DNA of 64,000 nt, taken from NCBI GenBank assembly GCA_963556145.1, contig OY744468.1:1798001-1862000 (forward strand), written 5' to 3'. This DNA is from Hygrocybe punicea (Eukaryota; Basidiomycota; Agaricomycetes; Agaricales; Hygrophoraceae). Within the stretch, counting starts at the first letter, position 1; every line of letters starts with the position of its first letter. The position numbers and the translations under genes are program-made. Shown piece after piece: positions 33,423 to 44,449 of the stretch. The notes below the pieces were generated by a model, which made no database searches, was not told where the DNA came from, and saw only the letters and a list, made by a program, of their open reading frames with translations.

Positions 33423-33725
33423 GAGATATATCCTGGCCCAACTGACATGGTCTAGGCTGAGGTTCTCAGGATATATCCTGGTCCAACTGACATGGTTCAG
33501 GCTGATTTTCTCAGGATATATCCTGACCCAACTGGGATGGTCTAGGCTGATTTTCTCAGGATATATCCTTGCCCAACTGGGATGGTTCAGGTTGATGTTT
33601 CCAGGATATATCCTGGGCCAACTGACATGGTTCAGGCTGAATTTCTCAGGATATATCCTGGCTCAACTGAGATGGTCTAGGCTTATTGAGTCAGAATATA
33701 TCCTGGGCCAACCATTACGACTCAG
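33423..33725 (+). repeat. 45-bp minisatellite with palindromic core AGGATATATCCT
   Basis: AGGATATATCCT recurs at about 33469, 33513, 33558, 33603, 33648 and 33694, a period of 45 bp, with an earlier decayed copy at 33423. The spacer is GGCCCAACTGACATGGTTCA, then GGCTGATTTTCTC. The core is its own reverse complement. The period is a multiple of three, so it keeps a frame with 15-residue repeats (GYILAQLTW.RL). The layout resembles the subterminal arms of the inverted-repeat elements to the right, so it may be the arm of another family member. Confidence 0.8.
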
Positions 33726-33789
33726 ACTGGTTGCACATTCAAACATGACTGTCAAGTTCAGACCAATACTATCCATCCTGATTGTACTC

Positions 33790-34715
33790 CTGCTATAGAT
33801 CATCCCCCACAATTGACTAAAATAGAATATGTGCAAGCGGATAGCTTCTTTTCAAAGCTAATCATATGAGCTTGGAGTTTCTTGAGAGGTTCTTTTTGTC
33901 AGCCAATGATGGTTAGTGCAGTGTTCATATGCACTTCAGGCTACCCCTAAGCCTAGGCAACTAGTTTCAACTCACTCCTAGTACTGAACCATCTACATGT
34001 TGGTACAAGTACTGGGCAGCCCTGGGACAAAACCATCATCCCTGGGATCATACATTGGGACATCTTGTTGTCCCTGGTCCAGTATATGGGATGGCCCATG
34101 GGACGACATTTGGTGTTGTGGCCCCATGGGACATACCTACCAGAGGAGGTGTCTGGGGGAATTTGAGATGCCCCTTCCATAGGTATTTAATAGAAAACTC
34201 AGAATGATGATAGCATCTAGTTGTAAATTTCAAGGCCTTGTCATGGCCACTATAGGTACCATGGGTGCGATAGCATAGTATAAGATTGTACATGCTTATT
34301 CTTTTGAGAGTCACAGAGCTGATTCTCCTTCAGTTGTTTCCAAATATAAAGACAGAAGGAGTAGGAGAGGAAAAGGGCTGGAGATGTTGGGTAATGAGAT
34401 GGGAAAGAGGAGGGTGTGCTTCTAGTAAACCAATCCCTTATGCATGTGGCAATCTGAAGCTTGTAGGGGAGTGAGTGAGCAGAGCATGCATAATAAACAA
34501 AGAGAAGTGGGGCTACATATGCAGAGGAGGCTGAGCTGAAAATTGAACAAGTGTATTATGAAGAGGATTTGATCAGGATATCAGTGGTTATTACATTATT
34601 GGCTGTGCATACAATGGCTGACTGGGATGCAGATGCAGAGGAGAGATCTAATTTTCAATCTATGTTAAGGTTAGAGTGCTTCTTGAGGAAAGTGGACTTG
34701 GGCTTAAAGTAAGGG
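33790..34715. other. Intergenic, GGGACA/CCCATGGGAC-rich short repeats at 34015-34140
   Basis: No gene is supported. CCTGGGA, TTGGGACATC and CCCATGGGAC motifs in both orientations around 34015-34140 resemble the GGGACATCCC minisatellite at 34740. They may be a decayed outer part of that arm. Confidence 0.3.
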
Positions 34716-34739
34716 GACATCTCACAGAGGCTCGGTTGG

Positions 34740-34970
34740 GACATCCCTCTCAGCTTCTGGGATATCCTGTGAGCTTGTAGGATGTCCCACAGCCTTCTCT
34801 TGGACATTGCTGTTGGATTGTGGGACATCCCACAGTCGGGATGGGATGTCCCACAGCCTTGTCTGGGACATCCCTCTCAGCCCCCAGCCAGCCTGTGGGA
34901 CATCCCACAGCTTATCTGGGACATCCCTGTCAGCTTGTGGGACATCCCACAGCCTTTTCTGGGATGTCTC
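34740..34970. repeat. Minisatellite with core GGGACATCCC
   Basis: GGGACATCCC and its reverse complement GGGATGTCCC alternate, with TGTGGGACATCCCACAG at about 34819, 34894 and 34936, separated by CTTNTCT or CTCTCAGC spacers. The apparent WDIPQ-type peptide repeats are a by-product. Confidence 0.75.
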
Positions 34971-36431
34971 ACCCTGCTCAGCATCTGCTAAGTAATCATA
35001 CCAATAAATCATTATATCATATGTTATAACATAATTTTAAATAATTTACATTTAGCAACTTACTTAAAATAGACATTGCAAATCACATAATTATTTTGCT
35101 TAATTATATACATATCCACATTATATTATCAGGGGATGAGTGGGAGGTGGTGGTGGTGGTGGTGGAGAGAAGAGGAGAGGGGAAATGACCAGGGGGAATG
35201 GAGGGGGTGGGCAAGGGGAGAAGGGCAGGAGGTGGATGGGAGGGGGTGGCAGGGGGCAGGAGATAGGCAGGGGGAGAAGGGGCAGAGGAGAGGGAACCGG
35301 GGGAAGGGGAGGGAAAGGGGAGGGAAACGGGGGGGACCTAAAAAATTACATACCAGGGTTACCTACATGTCCACGCCCCTCCGCGTCGCCCTTGTTGCCC
35401 CTGTCATCGTCGTCGTTCCCATCTGGCCCCGTTCCCATTCATGTTGCCGTAGCCATCCTGTTTGCTGTCCCTCGCCATGTCCGTCCTCGCCGTCCCCATT
35501 GTTGTCATCCTTGTTGTCGTGGTCTCCGTTGTTGTCATCCCAGTTCCGTTGCCTGTTGTCCCCATCCCCGTTCCCGTCCTCACTGTCCTTGTCATCGTCC
35601 TTGTCATCCCCATCCTCGTCATTGTCATTGTCATTGTCGTCCCCATTCCTGTGTGGTGGCCCACAGCCGTCGGCCCCATGCCATTCGTGTTGTCATTGCC
35701 GTCCCGTTTGCCATCCCGTCCTCGCCGTTTCCGTCCTCGTCGTCCCTGTTGCCGTCGTCCTCGTTGTCCCGGTCTCGTTGTCCTCATCATCCCGTTCCCT
35801 CGTCGTTTCCGTCCCCCGTCGCCCGTTGTCCGTTGCCCCCATCCCCATCCCCGTGCTCGCTGTCCTTGTCGTCATCCTCATTGTCGTCCCCATCATCCTC
35901 GTCGTCCCCATTGCCATCGTCCCCGTTGCCGTCGTCCCCGTTGCCGTCGTCCTTGTTGTCTCGGGCTCTGTGGTCCTCGTGGTCCTGTTCCCCCGTCCCC
36001 ATCATCCTCGTTTCCGTTGTCCGTTGTCCCCGTCCCCATCCCCATGCCTGCTGCCCATGCCCGCTGTCTTCATCTTCGTTGTCGTCTTCCCGTTGTCGTG
36101 GTTCCTGGTTACCATTGTCATATTCCCCTTTTGCGCCGTTGTCGCGTTTGTTCGTTCACCCCATCGTCGTCATTCCTGTCATCCTCGGTCTTGCTGTCGT
36201 GGTCGTCCTGGGTTGCTCCCATTCACGGCTGCATCCTCCGTCTCCTTGTCGCCCGTACTACGTCTACTTGTTGTTGCTGTTTCGTTCGCGTTCGTTTGGT
36301 GCGGCAAAGAAAACCTAAAACGGTTTATTAATAATTAGTTAGTAGAATAAATGAAAAGGATAAATGGAAGACTTACCTGGGGTGCTCTGGCATCTGCACC
36401 CATTGTCGTGTCGTTGTTGAAAATGACAAGT

Positions 36432-37290
36432 GTTGTTGAACTCGCATGCGAGAATTTCAACTGGAATTTGCCGATATCCAAAACGGGGTCGAGTTGCCAT
36501 ATTGGGAAGGGTGGCTGGATTTTCTTATTATGATTATATATACTACAACACCTCAATGGCCAGGGCAAGACCCTGAAGAGATGTAGGTATGATATACCTA
36601 CCCCGAGAGGAGTTTTTGTAATTTATTTCATTTTATATTGGGAGATATTCACAATGCATTTTATGCCTCTGCCAAAATTGGACCCTTAAACAGCTAACTT
36701 TGTGAGTACACGTCTGAAAAATTCAAAATTAATTCTAGGAGTACTAAGGAAGGTGTACATTGTGTTTCAGACAAGTGCCTGGTAGTTGGTGTGGCAGGGA
36801 ATGTGTTGGAGCCAAAATGTGATGAACTTGTCACTCACTTTCCATTCATGATTGTGTCTGCTTATACGGACTTTTGATTGTCCGCAAAGCTCCAAATTAA
36901 TTTTGGCTACAAAACATTCCTTGCCACACCAACTACCAGGCACTTGTCTGGAACACAATGTACACCTTCCTGAGTACTCCTAGAATTAATTTTGAATTTT
37001 TCAGACGTGTACTCACAAAGTTAGCTGTTTAAGGGTCCCATTTTGGCAGAGGCATAAAATGCATTGTGAATATCTCCCAATATAAAATGAAATAAATTAC
37101 AAAAACTCCTCTCGGGGTAGGTATATCATACCTACATCTCTTTAGGGTCTTGTCCTGGCTATTGAGGTGTTGTAGTATATATAATAATAATAAGAAAATC
37201 CAGCCACTCTTCCCTATATGGCAACTCGACCCCGTTTTGGATATCGGCAAATTCCAGTTGAAATTCTCATGCACGAGTTCAACAACATCA
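36432..37290. repeat. Central palindrome of the partial element
   Basis: Two arms of about 390 bp, near-perfect reverse complements, meet at about 36855. They include the conserved block, part of exon 1, a shared GGGTCCAATTTTGGCAGAGG-like motif, and TACATTGTGTTCCAGACAAG. Confidence 0.8.
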
Positions 37291-37399
37291 GCAAAAAGGC
37301 CCAGAAATGTAAGCCCATTTAAGGCTTTGCCATGACTGACAAATCTGCAAGTCACACCACGATGTTGAACTGTCTTACATGACAAGGTAACTGAACCAT

Positions 37400-37985
37400 G
37401 ATGGTTGACAGATACAACTGCTTTTGACAGAAGGTTCAGATATCATCACCACTACTTTCTCTTACAAGTTTCCTTCTTCCTGTTGGTTCTGATATGGCCC
37501 ACCCCACTGATCACGTCGCCCCATTTACACCACCTTGCTAACAACCAACAAGAGGATGGCAACTGTTCATATGCAACAGTCTGGTGCATGTTGTATGACA
37601 GTGTTCAGGTTGTTTTTGATTATGAGTGAGGTGCATATGGTATTCATCAGCATCCTGGCTTCTTCCCGCAATTCTACATCTTAATTATGAGATTTATACA
37701 TATCCTGGCTTTCTTAGCATCTTGTAACATTGACCACCTTAATGACTTATCTTGCCCCTGACTTAACAGATCCCACAGCGTCATTGTAAAAATATAAGTC
37801 TGGTAAGGAAATCACAAGCCGCTACGTAGAATAGACACAAACCCTTCGTGATGCAGCCTGTACCTCCTTTGATTCTCACACTGCTGAATTCATGGATGAA
37901 ACTGGGCTCTGAATTGTCACAAGCATCAAGAGGGTTCAGTGGGAACGGTGTGTTGATGGTGATGCTGGTTCCTTTCTGCGGTATA
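37400..37985. other. Flank of the Gypsy element, no supported gene
   Basis: A 74-codon frame (37405-37629) has no recognised domain. Sequence just before 37986 (TGCGGTATA) is the left flank of the 5' LTR. Confidence 0.35.
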
Positions 37986-38553
37986 TGTAGAGTTAGCGTT
38001 GTAGAGGCCGTAACATCGATATCTCACGAATCCGCTCAAACCCGACGTCTCTAGCAATCTATGCTCGATCCTGATGCAACCCGATGCAACCCGATGCATA
38101 CTGACTAGCACGGCTGCTCACGTACCTGGTCGGTCCATCTCCTAAACTCACGGAACTTCAAATATCAAAGATAGATCTCATCGGACTGGAATCCCGACAT
38201 CGGACTTGCCTTATTCGCGCCTAGCGTCTCCCTTATGGAGATACAGTAAAGTATATTACATCTTTTACGGTTTTTATATCTTCCACCCATTTTTCCTGTC
38301 ATGGTCGCCTCGCAACCCTCTTCCTACGTGTCCATTTTTATTCTCCTTTGTTTTCTCTCATCGGCCGAGGACTCTCGTCTGAAGCTAGGTACAGACATTT
38401 GTAGTATAAAAATGGTGCCCAAGTGCCGTCTCTGAATAAGAAACCAGTTCCCCCGTTTCCTCTCTCTGAGAATTAGTCTCTCAGTAAAATCCATCACACA
38501 CATTACTCGTCGGATTCCTCGACGCTCTCCCCATCGTTCTACCGCCTTTATCT
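37986..38553 (+). repeat. 5' LTR of the Gypsy element, left part
   Basis: This matches 57497-58080 of the 3' LTR at high identity, apart from a rearranged start (TGTAGAGTTAGCGTTGTAGAGGCC against TGTAGAGGGTCCTCGACCCTCTGAGGCC). The LTR continues at 49057 after the inserted element. TAGTATAAAAATGG (38400) is a possible promoter element. Confidence 0.85.
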
Positions 38554-38566
38554 CAATAGTCCAGGG

Positions 38567-38905
38567 GGTTTTAGTTAAACTCAACCCAAGTTAAGGTATG
38601 AAAGTTAGGTGTACTATCTGCACTAGTAGCTGGGGCTTAAGTTAAACTCCCAGACAGTACCTGCTGCAATACAGTTAAACTTGGCCTAGCAATTACTGGT
38701 AGGTTCAGTTAAACTTTAGACAGCAGTGCTAAGGCCTTCAGTTCACTGTAAAGCTCAGTTAAACCCAGCCCAGTTGTTACTGTGAGCTTAGTTAAACTGT
38801 GTGCACTATTTACTGCATTGGCAGTTTAACTTTGAGCAGTAGCTACTGGATGGTCAGTTTAACCATCTGCAGCAGTTGCTGTACCCTCAGTTTAACCAGG
38901 TGCAG
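38567..38905. repeat. Left-arm minisatellite, AGTTAAACT core
   Basis: AGTTAAACT or its complement recurs every 30-45 bp with CAGYNNYTGCTGNA-type spacers. The outer part is the reverse complement of 48760-49035 with high identity. Confidence 0.8.
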
Positions 38906-39439
38906 CATTTGCTGAAACACATACCCTACACCACCAATAACCAGGCACTGATGTTCAACATCATATAGCATCTACTTAGTACTCCCAGAATTAAATTTGG
39001 ATTTTTGAGATGTGTACTCGCAAAGTTGGGTGATTAAGGGTCCAATTTTGGCAGAGGAATACAACACATTGTGAATATCTCTGTATGTAGGATCAAATAA
39101 AATACACAAATTAATCTAGGAGTAGGTATTCTACACTTGTATCTCTGGAGAGTCTTACTTTGTTGATACATGCATTATTGTGCATGCCAGAATATTCAAA
39201 ATGTTCCAGCCATAGTTCCATATTTAGCAACTCGACTCCATTTAGGAATTCAGCAACTGCCAGCTGGCTTTCCCGCACGACTTGAAGTTTTCAACAACGC
39301 AAAATGGGTGCAGAAGAGCACCCAAGGTTTTATTTTTATTTTTGAATCTTTTTATTTTTGCTAACTAAGGTAGGTGTTTGTGCAGTTACCCTGCGCCAAA
39401 CGCAGGCGAACCCGAACACCCACCAACCTACCCAGCCCA

Positions 39440-41040
39440 CAGTAGACCCAGTCATTTTGGTTAACCCAATCGCAGATATAGTTGCAAAAGGTAGGTACAC
39501 ATAGCGCAGTTGATTGCTGGGGGGGTAGGTTAACCCAAAAGACAGCACTTGCTGGGGAAATGTGGTGTGGTAGGTTGACCCAGGTCGGTTAACCCAGGGC
39601 AGCTATTCCAGGATGGTTGGGTTGACCCAGGCCCAGCTGTTCAAGCCATGTGGGTTGACCTGGCTGCAGTTATTGTTGCAGCACTGGGTTGACCCCAGTC
39701 CAGCTCTTGCTGCAGGCTGGGGTTGACCTAGATGCAGCTGTTGTTGCAGAACTGGGTTGACTAGGGCCCAGCACTTGCTGGAGGGTGGGGTGACTGGGGT
39801 CCAGCGATTGCTGCAGCACCGGGTCAACCAAGGGCCAGTTATTACTGCAGCATGGGGTTGACCTGGCCCCAGCTCTTGCTGCAGCACTGGGTCAACCAAG
39901 GGCCAGTTATTGCTGCAGCATGGGGTTGACCTGGTCCCAGCTCTTGCTGCAGCACAGGGTCAACCTGGGCCCAGCGATTGCTGCAGCATTGGGTTGACCT
40001 GGGCCCAGCTATTGTTGCAGCACTGGGTTGACCCGGGTCCAGCACCTGCTGCAGGGCTTGGGTTGACCAGGATCAGCTATTGCTGCAGCACCAGGTCGAC
40101 CTGGGCCCAGTTATTGCTGCCGCATTGGGTTGACCTGGGCCAGATATTGCTGCAGCATTGGGTCGACCTGGTCCCAGCTCTTGCTGCAGCATTGGGTTGA
40201 CCTGGCCCCAGCTCTGGCTGCAGAACCGGGTCAACCCAGGGCCAGCTATTGCTGCAGCATTGGGTTGACCTGGTCCCAGCTCTTGCCGCAGCACTGGGTC
40301 GACCTGGGCCCAGCTCTTGCTGCAGCATTGGGTCAACCCAGGTCCAGCTCTTGTTGCAGCATTGGGTCAACCCAGGTCCAGCACCTGCTGCAGGGCTTGG
40401 GTTGACCAGGGTCCAGCTATTGCTGCAGCACTGGGTTGACCCAGGTCCAGCACCTGCTGCAGGGCTTGGGTTGACCGGGAGCCAGCGATTGCTGCAGCAC
40501 TGGGTTGACCTGGCCCCAGCTCTTGCTGCAGCACCGGGTCAACCCAGGGCCAGTTATTGCTGCAGCATTAGGTGGACCCAGGTCCAGCACCTGCTGCAGG
40601 GCTTGGGTTGACCAGGATCCAGCTATTGCTGCAGCACCAGGTCGACCTGGGCCCAGCTATTGCTGCAACATTGGGTCGACCTGGGCCAGCTATTGCTGCA
40701 GGATTGGGTTGACCTGGCCCCAGCTCTTGCTGCAGCCCCAGGTCGACCTGGGCCCAGCTATTGCCACAGCATTGGGTTGACCTCAGCCTAGCTATTGCTG
40801 CAGCACTGGGTTGACCCAGGTCCAGCACTTGCTGCAGGATAGGTTGCCAGGGGCACAGCTCGTTCTGCACCATTGGGTTGATCCTGGACCCACTGATGGG
40901 GCAGGCTTGGGTTCACCAGGGTCTGGCTATTGCTCCAGCACTGCGTTGCCATGCCCAGCTTTTGCTGCAGAAATGGGTTGACCCTGGCCCAGCTCTCCCT
41001 GCAGCATTGGGTTGACCAGCGTCCAGCTCTTGCTGCAATG
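39440..41040. repeat. Left-arm minisatellite, GGGTTGACCC core
   Basis: About 40 units of 30-45 bp: GGGTTGACCY or its complement GGGTCAACCC, then a spacer resembling GGYCCAGCTATTGCTGCAGCA. The reading frames across it (WVDLGPALAAALG-like) are by-products of the repeat. Confidence 0.9.
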
Positions 41041-41761
41041 TGGGCTCATGTCGGTTGACAGGCTTGCATCACATCCCACTTTGCCTGCATGTATTTCATG
41101 TTCCAAACATTGCCAGAGCCCACACCAGCTCAAGCCAATATTTATTCAGAAACTGCCATATAAAGTAATCAAAATGTTTCAACCTGTACATGACATAAAT
41201 GTACCACATAATATAATTTGAATGCACTTATTAAAAACACAGGGAATAGCAAAATTAAAATTTTATTATTTTGACAATGCACAATCTCTTACTTTTACTA
41301 TCAGTCAGCCATTACAGGAGCTACTTATCCCCAATGACAATCTATGACAAAATCAGAACTTACCCCACTTGGAATATTGTGCTTTTCTATTCAATATTGC
41401 TCAATTCTCCATTGGAATCAATATATATAACCTCACTATTACTTAAAATAGACACATAAATTTAATGATTATTTTATCCAAATACCTAATTAAATAGTGA
41501 AGGGCAGAAGGCAGGTGAGAGGAAGATAGGTGGGTGTGGAGTGGGAAGACGGTGGGAGTGGGAGTGGGAAGAAGGTGGGAGTGGGAGTGGAGAAAGGTGG
41601 GAATGGGAGAAGGGGATGGGTGTGGGAGAAGGGGGTGGGAGTGGGAGAAGAGGGAAGGTGGAGGCAGGAGGGAAGGGCAGCAGGGAGAGGGAGAGGGAGA
41701 TGGAGATGGAGGAGGACTGGGATAGGGAGAGGGAGAGGGAGCAGGGGTGGGATGTACATAC

Positions 41762-42401
41762 CTCTCGCGTTTCCGTCGTCCTCGTCGTCTTCGTCTGCGT
41801 CTCCACCGTCCTCGTTCCCGTCGTCCCCGTCGCTGTCGTACCTGTTCCCGTCGTTCCCGTCCTCGTCGTCATCGTCCTCGTTGTCATTGTCATCCGCGTC
41901 TCCGTCCCCGTCCTCGTCCTCATCGTCACCTGGATGGTTGTCGTCGTCCCCCGGATGGTTGTCGTCGTCTCCGTCGTCCTGTCGTCCCGTCGCTATCCTT
42001 CTCCGCCCCGTCGTCCCCTCGCCGGCCGTCTGTGACCTCGTCGACTGTCCTCGTCGTTGCCGTCGTGGTTGTCTCGGCCGTCCGTCCTGGTCGTTGGCGC
42101 ATCCTCGTACCCGGCCTTGCGGCATCCTCACGGTGGCTGTTTTCGTCGGCTTCCGTTCTGTTTGCTGGCGCGTTGTGTTCTGCTGTTGGGTGTTCGGAAT
42201 CGCCTGTTTGGCGTGGGGTACCTCCAAAAGGTCAACAATTAGCAAAGAATACCAAAAAGTTAAAATCAGAAATTACCTTGGGTGCTCCTCTGCACCCGTC
42301 TCCTGTCGTTGACGCGTTCTTGTTGAAAACGAGTCGATGTTTGAACTCGTGCGGGAAAGCCAACCGGCAGTTGCCGATTTCCCAAACGGGTTCGAGTTGC
42401 C
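41762..42401 (-). CDS. Element-borne spliced acidic ORF, unit P (copy 1)
   Basis: On the minus strand, the conserved block GGCAACTCGAACCCGTTTGG.. (42401-42371) opens an exon-like stretch ending GCACCCAAG. A GTAATTT...TTTTGGAG/GTACC boundary follows, then a 160-residue frame. That frame begins VPHAKQAIPNTQQQN, has a basic middle (RRQRRG) and a Gly/Asp-rich acidic tail (GDDDNHPGDDEDEDGDG..), and ends at NARG just before GTATGTACATC. Two exon-1 frames are open, so the translated frame is not settled. A disordered nuclear-type protein is possible; function unknown. Confidence 0.35.
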
Positions 42402-43043
42402 AAACATGGAAGTGTCACTGAAGCTTTTGAATCTTCTAGCATGCACAACAATGCATGCATACCCGAAGTGAGATCCTCAAAAGGTGTAAATATGGTATAT
42501 CTACCCTCATACCAAAATTTGTATTTTATTCGGCCCTGCATCAAGAGCTATTCACAATTTATTCCATTCCTCTGCCAGAATTGGACCCTTAATGATCTAA
42601 CTTTGTCTTAAAAATCTGAAATTAATCTAAGGAGTACTTGAATGAGTACTCATTGTGGTACACATAAGTGCCTGATTGTTGGTGGACCAGGACCTTTGTT
42701 TCAGCCAAGCAAATGCACAGAATTGTGCATTGTGGCTGACCCATCAACCAAGTCCGAACTTCAAGTTCAGCTTTACTTTGAACCTTTCATTTCTTGGCTA
42801 CAACAGATTCTGGGACCACCAAGTGCCAGGCACTGATCATCAATACAATAGATACTTTACATAGTAGTTTCACAATTATTCTCATATTTTTCAAAGCAAT
42901 ATTGGTAAAGTAGCATTTGAAGGGTCCGAAATTGGCAGGGAGGTATCAATGAATCATGGATATCTCTCTATGTATGCCATAATAAAATACAAAATTTGGG
43001 AAGGATGTAGTTAGAGGCTAATTCTATCCCTACATGGTCTTAA

Positions 43044-43796
43044 ATGTGCTACACAGTTGTTGTGCTCCATGCAATTACACTGAGAAAAGTAAGATCTTGG
43101 TTACATATAAGGCAACTCGCGCCCGTTTGGGCAATCGGCAACCTCCGGTGTGGGTTCGCGTACTCCACGATGCGTCCACGAGAACAGCAACAGCAGCAAA
43201 ATCAAGTAGAAGGTATGTATATTTCTCAAAATTTATTACTATTACTATGCTAGCTAATATTATTGTTTTTATGAAGGACTTTCTCACTGCCACGCCTGGA
43301 ATTGATCGCAACACGCATGCCCACGCCATGTCACCTCAACGCCCAACTGAAGGGCTGAAACGGCGGATGGCAGGCAACGACGAGGACAGAGGTGACGAGG
43401 GCACAGACGGCCAGCCGGGGAAGACAACGGGGACGGAGACGGCCAGCGAAGAGACGACAGGACGACCATCCAGGGATCGACGAGGACGATGACGGGGACG
43501 GAGATGGGGACGACGACAACGAGGACGACGTTGGGAACGGGGACAACGGGGACGGGAACGACGGGGACGGCCAGCTAGGGGACGACAGGACGACGCAGAC
43601 GACGACGACCATCCATCGGACAACGAGGACTACGGCAGATGACGACGACAACGACAACGATGACGACGACGAGAGGAATGACGGGAACAGGAACGACAGG
43701 GACCGGAACGGCGTGGACGGGGACGGGGACGGGGACGGGAACGAGGGGGATGAGGACGGTGGAGACATAGACGAAGACGACGAGGACAACGGGAAC
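43044..43796 (+). CDS. Element-borne spliced acidic ORF, unit Q (copy 1)
   Basis: Exon 1 (from ATG 43044 or 43034 to 43212) contains the conserved block 43111-43141 and ends in a Gln-rich or Ser/Arg stretch, depending on frame. The intron is 43213-43276 (GTATGT..GAAG, 64 bp). Exon 2 gives HAMSPQRPTEGLKRRMAG and then a long Gly/Asp/Asn-rich acidic tract (DDDGDGDGDDDNEDDVGNG..) up to 43796, where GTATGTACAG follows. Joining the exons does not keep the acidic frame without a one-base change, so this copy may be broken. Related to unit P in order but not in exon-2 start. Confidence 0.3.
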
Positions 43797-44449
43797 GTAT
43801 GTACAGTCCACTCTCCTCCCTCTCTCCCTGTCCCTCTCCGTCTCCGTCTCCGTCTCCGTCTCTGTCTCCCTCCCTTCCCTGCTGCCTTCCCACCTTCCCT
43901 CTTCTCCCACTCCCACTCCCTTCTCCCACTCCCACCGTCTTCCCACTCCACACCCACCTATCTTCCTCTCACCTGCCTTCTGCCCTTCACTATTTAATTA
44001 GGTATTTGGATAAAATAATCATTAAATTTATGTGTCTATTTTAAGTAATAGTGAGGTTATATATATTGATTCCAATGGAGAATTGAGCAATATTGAATAG
44101 AAAAGCACAATATTCCAAGTGGGGTAAGTTCTGATTTTGTCATAGATTGTCATTGGGGATAAGTAGCTCCTGTAATGGCTGACTGATAGTAAAAGTAAGA
44201 GATTGTGCATTGTCAAAATAATAAAATTTTAATTTTGCTATTCCCTGTGTTTTTAATAAGTGCATTCAAATTATATTACGTGGTACATTTATGTCATGTA
44301 CAGGTTGAAACATTTTGATTACTTTATATGACAGTTTCTGAATAAATATTGGCTTGAGCTGGTGTGGGCTCTGGCAATGTTTGGAACATGAAATACATGC
44401 AGGCAAAGTGGGATGTGATGCAAGCCTGTCAACCGACATGAGCCCACAT

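Larger units (their letters stand above)
34716..37330 (-). mobile_element. Partial member of the inverted-repeat element family (GGGACATCCC type)
   Basis: The same module order as the elements at 38.6-63.8 kb is present. It comprises a subterminal minisatellite (34720-34980), an AT-rich spacer (34985-35130), a purine-rich tract (35135-35340) and a GTC/GAC-rich exon-like block (35355-36314). A GT-AG intron (36315-36376, minus) and the conserved GGCAACTCG..ATCGGCAA block (36468-36498) follow. Then comes a central palindrome (36432-36820 against 36890-37290) with a second conserved block (37220-37250). The right arm is missing after about 37330, so the copy is truncated. Terminal repeats were not found. 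Confidence 0.6.

Noticed and set aside
33423..35000. Possible CRISPR-like regular repeats
   Set aside because: Spacers are repeated rather than unique, there are no cas genes, and the context is eukaryotic.
35136..36338. Open frames of 290-400 codons on several strands and frames
   Set aside because: They arise from GC-rich, GAC/GTC-type low-complexity sequence in which stops are rare in all frames. They give Arg/Ser/Pro/Val-rich nonsense and overlap each other. Only the acidic frame is kept as a possible product of the element.
34716..37330. A complete transposon with both ends
   Set aside because: No terminal inverted repeat or target duplication was found, and the right arm is missing. 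Kept only as a partial family member.
37405..37629. 74-codon frame left of the Gypsy element
   Set aside because: No recognisable domain, no splice context and ordinary length for chance.
39600..41040. Frames of 90-140 codons with ALAAALG- or GQPNAAA-like repeats (also in the other three arms)
   Set aside because: Translations of the GGGTTGACCC minisatellite. They are equally open on both strands and have no start or stop conservation.
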